DNA from: Agrococcus carbonis
Lineage (GTDB): Bacteria; Actinomycetota; Actinomycetes; Actinomycetales; Microbacteriaceae
Assembly: GCF_900104705.1 (NCBI RefSeq)
Contig: NZ_LT629734.1
Location: 930,001-994,000 of the forward strand
Length of the DNA: 64,000 nucleotides
Reading direction: 5' to 3'
Both the position numbers and the translations under genes were made by a program. Below, piece after piece: positions 1-8,603 of this stretch; the stretch's first letter is position 1; every line of letters begins with the position of its first letter. Under the pieces are notes generated by a model that saw only the letters and a list, made by a program, of their open reading frames with translations, was not told where the DNA came from and made no database searches.

Positions 1-328
1 CCGCGAGCGAGAGCAGCCGGCGGTTGACGGCGCGCAGGTTGACGGCGACCTCCGGCTTCTGCGGCCGGCCCGAGGCGCCTCGCACCGAGAACTGCACGCC
101 GAGCTGGTTCGCGTCGCGGATCGCGGCGGCCGACTCGGCGGTCGCGATGAGCGACTTCGAGGGCACGACGTCGGTGAGGATCGCGCTGCCGCCGACGCCG
201 GTGCGCTCGATGAGCGTCACCTCCGCCCCGAGCTGCGCCCCCGCGAGGGCGGCCTCGTAGCCGCCGGGGCCGCCGCCGATGATCACCACGCGCTGCTTGC
301 GCTCGAATGCACTCACGCGCTCCATCAT
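1..328 (-). CDS. lpdA: NAD(P)H-quinone reductase, LpdA type (5' part only)
   Basis: This is the N-terminal portion of a flavoprotein disulfide reductase-family enzyme; the rest lies beyond the left edge. The translation shows the FAD-binding GGGPGGYEAAL motif right after the start. Where lipoamide dehydrogenases carry the redox motif with two cysteines, this protein reads VGGSAILTDVVPSKSL, with no cysteine. That loss with retained PSK is the mark of the LpdA group known from mycobacteria (Rv3303c), which reduces quinones rather than disulfides. ATG at 328 or 325 fits; a GTG twelve bases downstream of 325 is an alternative. Family placement is confident, the physiological electron acceptor is not. 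Confidence 0.8.
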   Translation of the reverse strand, partial: MMERVSAFERKQRVVIIGGGPGGYEAALAGAQLGAEVTLIERTGVGGSAILTDVVPSKSLIATAESAAAIRDANQLGVQFSVRGASGRPQKPEVAVNLRAVNRRLLSLA

Positions 329-358
329 CGCGCATCCTCGCGCGGTGGAGCACCAGAG

Positions 359-417
359 CGGAGCCCCTTTCGGGGCTCCGCCGCGACCCCAGCGCCGGGA
401 CCCGTCCCGGGTCCCGG
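359..417 (-). terminator. Tandem hairpins after yaeQ
   Basis: Two adjacent perfect 9-bp hairpins: 359-367 pairs with 372-380 across the loop tttc, and 395-403 pairs with 409-417 across gtccc. They lie between the end of the YaeQ gene (450) and the start of the quinone reductase gene (328), both leftward, so they probably end the yaeQ transcript. Neither has a clear U-tract. Confidence 0.65.
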
Positions 418-449
418 GCAGGCGAGCCGCTCCAGTGGGCGCTCGCGAC

Positions 450-989
450 CTACGCCGCAGCGCGCTCGTGCACGGCCGTCGAGAGGCTCACGCCGTTCAC
501 CTCGGCGTAGAGCGTGCCCTCCGTGACCGAGACCGACATCGACGTGCGGCGGGCGACGGCGTCGGCGACCGCCTCGACGAAGCCGGGGTCGAACGAGACG
601 AGCCGCACCGCATCCGCTCGATGGATGCGCTTGCCGGCCCAGCGCGCGGCCACCCGGTCGGGATCGCGGTGCGTGTAGACGGCGGTGCGCTCGGCGGCCA
701 TGCTGCCCCGGTGCACGCGCTCGGCCTCGGGCGCGCCCACCTCGATCCACGCGAGCAGCCGACCGGTGGCGTCGCGCACGAGCACCGCGGGCTCGTCGCC
801 GCCCGAGAGCCCGTCGCCGAACGAGATGCCCTCCTCGTGCTCGAGGCACAGCGCGAGCACGCGCGTCACGAGGAACGGCAGCGTCTCGGACGGGTGCTGC
901 GCGACGCGCAGCGTCAGCGACTCGTAGACCCCGCGGTCGACATCCGAGAGCTGCACGTCGAAGGTGTGGATCGTCGCGCCGATGGCCAT
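450..989 (-). CDS. yaeQ: YaeQ family protein
   Basis: 179 residues, close to the usual length of the YaeQ family (PD-(D/E)XK nuclease-like fold, function poorly known). Family landmarks: an N-terminal strand MAIGATIHTFDVQLSDVDR, then QHPSETLPFLVTRVLALCL (about 33-51), EGISFGDGLSGGDEPAV (about 54-70) and the acidic LAWIEVGAPEAERVHR block, followed by AVYTHRD. I chose ATG 989 because homology begins there and a -10 box sits just upstream; the open frame continues far upstream only because of high GC. It is divergent from the nucleoside phosphorylase gene with about 50 bases between the starts. Role unknown; earlier links to RfaH-like antitermination are not established. Confidence 0.85.
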   Translation of the reverse strand: MAIGATIHTFDVQLSDVDRGVYESLTLRVAQHPSETLPFLVTRVLALCLEHEEGISFGDGLSGGDEPAVLVRDATGRLLAWIEVGAPEAERVHRGSMAAERTAVYTHRDPDRVAARWAGKRIHRADAVRLVSFDPGFVEAVADAVARRTSMSVSVTEGTLYAEVNGVSLSTAVHERAAA

Positions 990-997
990 GATCGCCA

Positions 998-1003
998 AGC
1001 CTA
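998..1003 (-). promoter_or_regulatory. -10 box of yaeQ
   Basis: Reads TAGGCT on the minus strand, 8 bases before the ATG at 989. The spacing implies a leaderless or nearly leaderless mRNA. Confidence 0.5.
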
Positions 1004-1027
1004 GGCGAGCGCCGCCCCGCCCGCCCC

Positions 1028-1033
1028 TAGAGT
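1028..1033 (+). promoter_or_regulatory. -10 box, leaderless start of punA
   Basis: TAGAGT followed by 7 bases and then ATG at 1041. No Shine-Dalgarno is present, so transcription probably begins at the start codon. This spacing favours 1041 over the in-frame GTG at 1032, which overlaps the box. Confidence 0.55.
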
Positions 1034-1040
1034 GGGCGCC

Positions 1041-1871
1041 ATGACGCACCCGCTCGACCACCCCGCCGACCCGCGCGAGGTCGCCGCCCAGGCCGCCGAC
1101 GACATCCGCCGCATCACCGGCGTCGACCAGCACGACATCGCCCTCACCCTCGGCTCCGGCTGGGCGAGGGCCGCCGACCTGCTCGGCGAGACGACGCACA
1201 CGATCCCCGCGACCGAGGTGACGGGCTTCTCGAAGCCCGCGCTCGAGGGCCACGTCGGCACGATCCGCTCGGTCGCGACGCCCGACGGCCGCCGCGCGCT
1301 CGTGATCGGCGCGCGCACCCACTACTACGAGGGCCACGGCGTGCGCCGCGTCGTGCACTCGGTGCGCACCGCCGCCGCCGCGGGCGCGACGGTCATGGTG
1401 CTCACGAACGGCGCGGGCGGCATCAAGCGCGAGTGGCAGCCCGGCCAGCCCGTGCTCATCAGCGACCACATCAACCTCACGGCCGACTCGCCGCTCGAGG
1501 GCGCGACGTTCGTCGACCTCACCGACCTCTACTCGAGGCGTCTGCGCGAGGTGGCCCGAGGGGTGGATGCGTCGCTCGACGAGGGCGTCTACGTGCAGTT
1601 CCGCGGCCCCCACTACGAGACGCCCGCCGAGGTGCAGATGGCGAAGGCGATCGGGGGCCACATCTGCGGCATGTCGACCGCGCTCGAGGCCATCGCAGCG
1701 CGCGAGGCGGGCATGGAGGTGCTGGGGCTCAGCCTCATCACCAACCTCGCCGCCGGCATCCAGGAGACGCCGCTGTCGCACGAGGAGGTCATCGAGGCGG
1801 GGCGCGAGGCCGAGGGCCGCATCTCGCGGCTGCTCGCCGACGTCGTCGCGGCGATCGGGGGCGCGGCGTGA
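1041..1871 (+). CDS. punA: Purine-nucleoside phosphorylase
   Basis: 276 residues. Cleaves purine (deoxy)ribonucleosides with phosphate to base plus (deoxy)ribose 1-phosphate in the cytoplasm. It belongs to the trimeric PNP/MTAP class: phosphate-binding LGSGWAR (37-43), RTHYYEGH (92-99), TNGAGGI (122-128), SDHINLT (141-147), FRGPHYETPAE (187-197), GMSTALEA (210-217) and TNLAAG (234-239) are all present. The stop overlaps the start of the next gene (GTGA), a phosphosugar mutase, which fits sugar phosphate salvage. Leaderless start proposed from the TAGAGT box. Substrate range (guanosine/inosine versus adenosine) cannot be set from the motifs I see. Confidence 0.92.
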   Translation: MTHPLDHPADPREVAAQAADDIRRITGVDQHDIALTLGSGWARAADLLGETTHTIPATEVTGFSKPALEGHVGTIRSVATPDGRRALVIGARTHYYEGHGVRRVVHSVRTAAAAGATVMVLTNGAGGIKREWQPGQPVLISDHINLTADSPLEGATFVDLTDLYSRRLREVARGVDASLDEGVYVQFRGPHYETPAEVQMAKAIGGHICGMSTALEAIAAREAGMEVLGLSLITNLAAGIQETPLSHEEVIEAGREAEGRISRLLADVVAAIGGAA

Positions 1872-3535
1872 GCACCGACGCGCTCGCCGCGGCGCGCGCG
1901 TGGGCGGCGGCCGACATCGACGACGGCACCCGCGCCGAGCTCGAGGCGACGATCGCCGCCGCCGAGGCGGGCGACGAGGCCGCGATGGCCGAGGTGGCGG
2001 ATGCGTTCCGCGGCCGCCTGCAGTTCGGCACGGCCGGGCTGCGGGGCGCGATCGCGCCGGGGCCGAACCGCATGAACCGCGTCGTCGTGCAGCAGGCCTC
2101 CGCGGGCCTCGCGGCCTACCTGCTCGAGCGCCGCCCGCATCCGTCGATCGTGATCGGCTGGGACGGCCGGCGCGGCTCGGAGGTCTTCGCGCGCGACGCG
2201 GCCGAGGTGCTCGCGGGCGCGGGCGTGCGCGCCGTGCTGCTGCCGCGGCTGCTGCCGACGCCCGTGCTCGCGTTCGCGGTGCGGCACCTCGGCATGAGCG
2301 CGGGCGTCATGGTGACCGCGAGCCACAACCCGCCGGCGGACAACGGCTTCAAGGTGTACCTCGGCGACGAGGACGAGGGCAGCCAGATCGTGCCGCCCGT
2401 CGACGGCGAGATCGCCGCGCTCATCGAGCGCGCGGCGGCGACGCCCGTGGCCGACTACCCGCGCGGCGAGCCGGAGATCGCGGGCGACGGCGTCTGGCAC
2501 GCCTACGTCGAGTCGACGGCGGCCATCAGCCAGGCCGACCAGGGCCTCCCGGGTGCGACCGGCCCGCGGGTCGTGTACACGCCGCTGCACGGCGTGGGCC
2601 TCGAGACGGTCGAGGCGGTGCTCGAGCGCACCGGCTTCCCGCCCGTCATCCCGGTGCCGGAGCAGGCCCGGCCCGACGGCGCCTTCCCGACCGTCGACTT
2701 CCCGAACCCCGAGGAGCCGGGCGCGCTCGACCTCGCGATGGCGCTCGCCACCGCCGAGCAGGCCGAGCTCATCCTCGCGAACGACCCCGACGCCGACCGG
2801 CTCGCGGTCGCGGTGCCCGACGACGCGGCGCCGACCGGCTGGCGGATGCTCTCGGGCAACGAGGTCGGCCTGCTGCTCGGGTGGGACGCCGCGCGCTCGG
2901 CCCGCGGGCAGGGTGTGCTCGCCGCATCCATCGTCTCCTCCCCCGGGCTCGGCACGATCGCCGAGGCGCACGGGCTCGAGTTCGTGCAGACGCTCACGGG
3001 CTTCAAGTGGGTCTCGCGCGTGCCGGGCCTCGTCTACGGCTACGAGGAGGCGCTCGGCTACCTCGTCAACCCCGGCACCGTGCGCGACAAGGACGGCATC
3101 TCGGCGCTCGTGCGGGTGCTGACGCTCGCGAGCGAGCTCTACGAGCGCGGCTCATCGCTCTCCGAGGAGCTGCTCGCGCTCGCCGCCGAGTTCGGCGCGT
3201 TCGAGTCCGGCCAGGTGAGCGTGCGCGTGACCGACCTCGCCCGCATCCCGGCGATCATGGCGAGGCTGCGTGCCGAGCCGCCCGCCGAGCTCGCCGGTGC
3301 CGCGGTGACCGCCGCCGACGACCTCGCGCTGCCCGAGCACGGCTCGGTCGGCGACATCCTGCGCTTCACGCTCGCCGACGGCGCGCGCGTGATGGTGCGG
3401 CCGAGCGGCACGGAGCCCAAGGTCAAGGTCTACATCGACGCGACCTCGACCGAGGGCCCGCCCGCGCAGCGCGTGCGCGCCGCCCGCGCGCGCGTCGCCG
3501 AGATCGCCGAGGCGGTGCGGCCGCTGCTCGACTGA
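1868..3535 (+). CDS. Phospho-sugar mutase (phosphoglucomutase / phosphopentomutase type)
   Basis: 555 residues of the alpha-D-phosphohexomutase superfamily, cytoplasmic, interconverting sugar 1- and 6- (or 5-) phosphates. The phosphoserine loop TASHNPPADNG is at 150-160 (Ser152), the metal-binding DPDADR at 306-311, and the C-terminal phosphate-binding RPSGTEPK at 511-518. GTG 1868 overlaps the stop of punA by four bases, so the two are translationally coupled. The open frame reaches upstream into punA, but homology begins at 1868. Because it follows a nucleoside phosphorylase and faces adenosine deaminase, I infer a phosphopentomutase role (ribose 1-phosphate to ribose 5-phosphate); phosphoglucomutase or phosphomannomutase activity is equally allowed by the family. 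Confidence 0.88.
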   Translation: MSTDALAAARAWAAADIDDGTRAELEATIAAAEAGDEAAMAEVADAFRGRLQFGTAGLRGAIAPGPNRMNRVVVQQASAGLAAYLLERRPHPSIVIGWDGRRGSEVFARDAAEVLAGAGVRAVLLPRLLPTPVLAFAVRHLGMSAGVMVTASHNPPADNGFKVYLGDEDEGSQIVPPVDGEIAALIERAAATPVADYPRGEPEIAGDGVWHAYVESTAAISQADQGLPGATGPRVVYTPLHGVGLETVEAVLERTGFPPVIPVPEQARPDGAFPTVDFPNPEEPGALDLAMALATAEQAELILANDPDADRLAVAVPDDAAPTGWRMLSGNEVGLLLGWDAARSARGQGVLAASIVSSPGLGTIAEAHGLEFVQTLTGFKWVSRVPGLVYGYEEALGYLVNPGTVRDKDGISALVRVLTLASELYERGSSLSEELLALAAEFGAFESGQVSVRVTDLARIPAIMARLRAEPPAELAGAAVTAADDLALPEHGSVGDILRFTLADGARVMVRPSGTEPKVKVYIDATSTEGPPAQRVRAARARVAEIAEAVRPLLD

Positions 3536-3544
3536 GGCGCGGCG

Positions 3545-3985
3545 CTACGGCGTCGTGAGCGCGGCGACCGCCTCGTCCCGCGTCGTCGCGGCGATGAGCC
3601 GCTCGGTCACGCCGGCCGCGTCGAGCGCGTTCGCGAGCTCGGCGAGCATGCGCAGGTGCTCCTTGGGGCTCGTCGCGGCGAGCCCGATGACGACGCGCAC
3701 CGGATCGTGGTGCGGGTGGCCGAAGACGACGGGCTCGTCGAGCACGACGATCGCGAGGGCATCGCGGCGCACGACGGCGCTCGCCTTCGCGTGCGGCACG
3801 GCCACGCCGGGCGCGACGACGCAGTAGGGGCCGGCCTCCTCGATCTGCTGCACGAGCTCCTCGACGTACGCGCGGCCGACGGCGCGGGAGGTGACGAGGT
3901 CGACGCCCGCCGCGCGGACGGCGGCGCGCCAGTCGGCGGCGCGCACCCCGGGCGAGAAGGTCGCGTGGTCGAGCGGCAGGGTCAT
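3545..3985 (-). CDS. PTS sugar transporter subunit IIA (fructose/mannitol/ascorbate type)
   Basis: 146 residues, a single PTS_EIIA type-2 domain. The phosphorylated histidine lies in the motif PGVAVPHAKASAV (roughly 69-81), followed by the FGHPHHDPVRVVIGLAA stretch typical of the domain. Its ATG overlaps the adenosine deaminase stop (ATGA), so it is expressed as the last gene after add. No IIB or IIC gene is in the window, though enzyme I is at 25.0-26.7 kb. It might serve a distant permease or act as a regulatory IIA that reports the phosphorylation state of the PTS to nucleoside metabolism. The second idea is inference from the gene pairing only. Confidence 0.82.
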   Translation of the reverse strand: MTLPLDHATFSPGVRAADWRAAVRAAGVDLVTSRAVGRAYVEELVQQIEEAGPYCVVAPGVAVPHAKASAVVRRDALAIVVLDEPVVFGHPHHDPVRVVIGLAATSPKEHLRMLAELANALDAAGVTERLIAATTRDEAVAALTTP

Positions 3986-5088
3986 CGCAGGTCGTCGAAC
4001 CCGTCGGCGATCTCGTCGGCGAGCTCCTCGCGCTCGTCGAACGAGCAGAAGGCGCTCGCCGCAGCGTTCTGCATCACCTGCTCGACGTCGTCGAGATCCC
4101 AGTCGAAGGCCTCGACGAGCAGCCCGAGCTCGCGCGTGAGGGTCGTGCCCGACTGCAGGCGGTTGTCGGGGTTCACGGTCACGCAGAAGCCCAGCTGGTG
4201 CAGGAGGTCGATCGGGTGGTCGTCGAGCGCGTCGCCCCACTGCGCGATCGTGCCGGTCTGCAGGTTGGAGGAGGGGCTCACCTCGAGCGCGATCTGGCGG
4301 TCCTTCACCCACTCGGCGAGCTCGCCGAGCCGCACGACGACCGCGTCGTCGGTCTCCTCCTCGACCACGATGTCCTCGGCGATGCGGGTGCCGTGGCCCA
4401 GGCGCAGCGCCCGCCCGGAGAAGAGCGCGTCGGCGATCGACTCGAGCCCTGCGCCCTCGCCGGCGTGCACCGTCGCGGGGAAGTGCGCGCGCGCGAGGAT
4501 GTCGAACGCCGAGGCGAGGCGCGAGGCGGGGAAGCCGTCCTCGGGGCCGGCGATGTCGAAGCCGACAGCGCCGCGGTCGCGGTGCCGCAGCGCGAGCTCG
4601 GCGATCTCGTCGGCGCGGTCGAGGTGGCGCATCGCGCTCACGAGCTGACCCACGCGGATGCGGCCGCCGTGGCTCGCGACGAGCACCATGGCCTCCTCGA
4701 TGCCCGCCTGCACGGCCTCGACCGCCGCGTCGAGCGAGAGGCCGCGCTGCAGGTGCTGCTCGGGTGCCCAGCGCACCTCGCCGTAGACCACGCCGTCCTC
4801 GGCGAGGTCGAGCACGAACTCCTTCGCCACCCGGTGCAGCCCGTGCTCGGTCTGCATGACCGCGGTGGTGATGTCGAAGGTCTTCAGGTACTCGGGCAGC
4901 GAGCCGGAGCTCGACTGCGCGGCGAACCACGCGCCGAGCGCGGCGGCGTCGCTCGCGGGCAGCTCGAGCCCGATCTCGTCGCCGAGCTCGAGGATCGTCT
5001 GCGGGCGCAGGCCGCCGTCGAGGTGGTCGTGGAGGCTGACCTTGGGCAGCGTCTGGATGTCGACGCCGTCGACCTCGTACCGGCTCAT
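3982..5088 (-). CDS. add: Adenosine deaminase
   Basis: 368 residues, the usual length. Zinc hydrolase that converts adenosine and deoxyadenosine to inosine and deoxyinosine. The first metal motif HDHLDG is at 20-25; the HAGEG motif with zinc-ligand His and catalytic Glu lies in the middle (FPATVHAGEGAG), and SPSSNLQTG plus TVNPDNRL form the C-terminal active-site segments. ATG 5088 is preceded by GGAGG with 4 bases spacing and a TACGAT -10 box about 30 bases up. It is followed by the overlapping PTS IIA gene. Together with PNP it completes the adenosine to hypoxanthine route. Confidence 0.92.
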   Translation of the reverse strand: MSRYEVDGVDIQTLPKVSLHDHLDGGLRPQTILELGDEIGLELPASDAAALGAWFAAQSSSGSLPEYLKTFDITTAVMQTEHGLHRVAKEFVLDLAEDGVVYGEVRWAPEQHLQRGLSLDAAVEAVQAGIEEAMVLVASHGGRIRVGQLVSAMRHLDRADEIAELALRHRDRGAVGFDIAGPEDGFPASRLASAFDILARAHFPATVHAGEGAGLESIADALFSGRALRLGHGTRIAEDIVVEEETDDAVVVRLGELAEWVKDRQIALEVSPSSNLQTGTIAQWGDALDDHPIDLLHQLGFCVTVNPDNRLQSGTTLTRELGLLVEAFDWDLDDVEQVMQNAAASAFCSFDEREELADEIADGFDDLR

Positions 5089-5120
5089 GTCGCCTCCGTC
5101 ATCGGGGTGCTGGGGCTTCG

Positions 5121-5126
5121 ATCGTA
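5121..5126 (-). promoter_or_regulatory. Putative -10 box of add
   Basis: TACGAT on the minus strand in the 75-base gap upstream of add. It would give a short leader of about 25 bases carrying the GGAGG ribosome binding site at 5093-5097. Confidence 0.4.
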
Positions 5127-5163
5127 TCCGGCCGCGCGCCCCGGCACAGCACGCCCGCGGGGA

Positions 5164-5484
5164 TCAGCCGGCGGCGGCCGCGAGGCCGACCGCGGCGAGG
5201 ATCGCGCCGCCGACGAGCAGCCACAGGAGCAGGCCGAGCACGAGCGACGCGACCGAGAGCCAGATGCCCCACAGCGCGAACGCGCGGCCCGAGGGCTCGC
5301 GCTTCCGGGCCATGACGCCGACGATGATGCCTGCGATGGGCACGAGCACCGAGATGCCGAGGAAGATCGAGGCGAGGCCGAGCACGAGGCTCACGATGCT
5401 GAGCGTCTTCGTGTCGCCGCCGGATGCGGCGGGGTGCGGATGCGCGCTCGGCGCGTGGGGGTCGGTCGCGTACGGATCAGTCAC
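5164..5484 (-). CDS. Small DUF4190-like membrane protein
   Basis: 106 residues. A short polar N-terminal tail rich in Pro, His and Ala (about 1-27) precedes hydrophobic segments: TLSIVSLVLGLASIFLGISV, then VPIAGIIVGVMARK, then WLSVASLVLGLLLWLLVGG. A charged RKREPSGRAFALWG loop separates them. This order is typical of the DUF4190 family of small integral membrane proteins of unknown function. GTG 5484 has AGGAG six bases upstream. It sits between deoA (ending at 5604) and add and may be co-transcribed with the nucleoside genes, but nothing in its sequence links it to nucleosides. Confidence 0.6.
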   Translation of the reverse strand: MTDPYATDPHAPSAHPHPAASGGDTKTLSIVSLVLGLASIFLGISVLVPIAGIIVGVMARKREPSGRAFALWGIWLSVASLVLGLLLWLLVGGAILAAVGLAAAAG

Positions 5485-5603
5485 GGGAGGCTCCTGGTGC
5501 TCGGTGTCGTGGTGCTCTGTGTCGCCGGGGTCGGCTCCAGCGAAGCACGTCCCGGCGACGACTCCCTGGACGCTGCCTGGACGCAGGCTGGGTGGGCCGC
5601 CTC

Positions 5604-6885
<1,282 letters not shown>

Positions 6886-6893
<8 letters not shown>

Positions 6894-7311
6894 GGTGCTC
6901 GGTCTCCCTCTGTGCCTCGTAGTGGTCGAGCGCGGCCGGGCCGAAGGCATCCGGCAGCACCTCGTCCATGGTGCGGATGCCGCTGACGGTGTCGAGCAGC
7001 ATCCCCGGCGCCGCGTGCTCGGAGAGCAGCTGCCGGCAGCGCCCGCACGGCATGAGTCGCTCGCCCGCGCCGTTCACGCACGCGAACGCCACGAGCCGGC
7101 CGCCGCCGCCCATGACCATCGCGCTGACGAGCGAGCACTCGGCGCACAGCGTCACGCCGTACGCGGCGTTCTCGATGTTGGCGCCCGTGACGACGCGGCC
7201 GTCGTCGACGAGCGCCGCGGCGCCCACCGGGAAGCGGGAGTAGGGCACGTAGGCCTTCGTCGCCGCCTCGACGGCGCGCGCGTGCAGCTCCTGCCAGTCG
7301 ATCGCCGTCAT
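6886..7311 (-). CDS. cdd: Cytidine deaminase
   Basis: 141 residues, matching the short homotetrameric form. Zinc-dependent conversion of cytidine and deoxycytidine to uridine and deoxyuridine. The catalytic CAE motif is at 56-58, so a cysteine replaces the histidine of the long dimeric form, and PCGRC supplies the other zinc ligands at 88-92. The ATG lies two bases after the stop of the ABC permease gene, and its own 3' end overlaps deoA. The order importer, cdd, deoA suggests direct coupling of uptake to pyrimidine nucleoside breakdown. Confidence 0.93.
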
Positions 7312-7313
7312 CG

Positions 7314-8603
7314 CTACTGCTTGACGTACGGCTTGCCGCTGGCCGCGGGCGGCCGCGACTGCCCGATGAACCCGGCCACCGCGAGGATCGTGATGACGTA
7401 CGGGAGCATGAGCATGAACTCGCTCGGCACCGGCGAGCCGATCGCGCCGAGCGTCTGCTGCAGCGCCGACGCGAAGCCGAACAGCAGCGCCGCCGCCGTC
7501 GCCTTGATCGGGTGCCACTGGCCGAAGATGACCGCGGCGAGGGCGATGTAGCCGAGGCCGTTCGTCATCTCGCGAGTGAAGGCGCCGTTCGAGTCGAGCG
7601 TGAAGTACGCGCCGCCGAGGCCGGCGACGGCGCCGGCGAGCGCGACGTTCCAGAAGCGCAGCTTGGTGACCTTGATGCCGACGGTGTCGGCCGCGAGCGG
7701 GTGCTCGCCGATCGCGCGCAGTCGCAGGCCCCACGTCGTCTTGAACAGGCCCCACGCGATAAGCGGCACGATGATGTACATCGCGTAGACGATGATCGAC
7801 TGCTTGAACAGCGCCGGGCCGATGAGCGGGATGCCCTCGAGGATCGGGATCGGGATCTTCGGCAGGCGCACCGGGCTGTTGAGCGCGGGGTTGTCGGTGA
7901 GCAGCGACGAGTAGAGGAAGTTCGTCAGGCCGACGATCAGCACGTTGAGCACGACGCCGACGATGACCTGCTCGACGAAGTACCGGATGGCGAAGACCGC
8001 GAGCACCATCGAGACGAGCACCGCCGCGACCATCGCGGCGAGCACGCCGACGATCGTGCTGCCCGTCATCGAGGCGACGACGGCGCCGGTGAACGCGCCG
8101 CCGAGCAGCTGCGCCTCGATCGCGATGTTGACGACGCCCGCGCGCTCGGAGATGACGCCGCCCATGGCGCCGAGGATGAGCGGCACCGACAGGCCGACGG
8201 TCGCGAACAGCAGGCCGGGGATCGGGATCATCGCGTTGGCGCCCGCCCACGTCAGGAACCCGACGACGAAGACGATGCCGAACACGACCGGCAGCCACGC
8301 GCCGACCTTGCGCACGGTCGCGGCGGCCCAGAACGAGAGCGCGGTGAGCGCCGCGAGCAGGATCACCACGACGATGCCGGTCGGGCGCGCCGGCAGGACG
8401 GCGTCGGGCAGCTGGAAGAGGTCGCTGCCGGTGGCGAGGCGGAGCGTCGCGCTGCCGTCGCGGCCGAGCCCGACGAGCAGGATGAGCGCGACGAGCGTGA
8501 GCACCGCGTACGAGATCGGCGCCTTCCAGTGCTTGACGACGGCGCGCTCGAGCTCGATCGTCTCGGCGGCCGGGGGCTGCGCGACGGGCTGCTGCGTGGT
8601 CAT
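7314..8603 (-). CDS. Nucleoside-type ABC transporter permease (second subunit)
   Basis: 429 residues of the BPD_transp_2 (branched-chain amino acid/sugar) permease family, with around ten hydrophobic segments, for example YAVLTLVALILLVGLG near the N-terminus and the conserved core VIVGVVLNVLIVGLTNFLY. It pairs with the preceding permease, with which it overlaps by four bases (ATGA). With a BMP-type lipoprotein and a double-ABC ATPase upstream and cdd and deoA downstream, the most likely cargo is nucleosides, as in the NupNOPQ and RnsABCD systems. Confidence 0.85.
   Translation of the reverse strand: MTTQQPVAQPPAAETIELERAVVKHWKAPISYAVLTLVALILLVGLGRDGSATLRLATGSDLFQLPDAVLPARPTGIVVVILLAALTALSFWAAATVRKVGAWLPVVFGIVFVVGFLTWAGANAMIPIPGLLFATVGLSVPLILGAMGGVISERAGVVNIAIEAQLLGGAFTGAVVASMTGSTIVGVLAAMVAAVLVSMVLAVFAIRYFVEQVIVGVVLNVLIVGLTNFLYSSLLTDNPALNSPVRLPKIPIPILEGIPLIGPALFKQSIIVYAMYIIVPLIAWGLFKTTWGLRLRAIGEHPLAADTVGIKVTKLRFWNVALAGAVAGLGGAYFTLDSNGAFTREMTNGLGYIALAAVIFGQWHPIKATAAALLFGFASALQQTLGAIGSPVPSEFMLMLPYVITILAVAGFIGQSRPPAASGKPYVKQ

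Noticed and set aside
3545..3985. C-terminal domain of a multidomain PTS permease
   Set aside because: The gene has its own start, overlaps add, and no IIB or IIC sequence is encoded before or after it.
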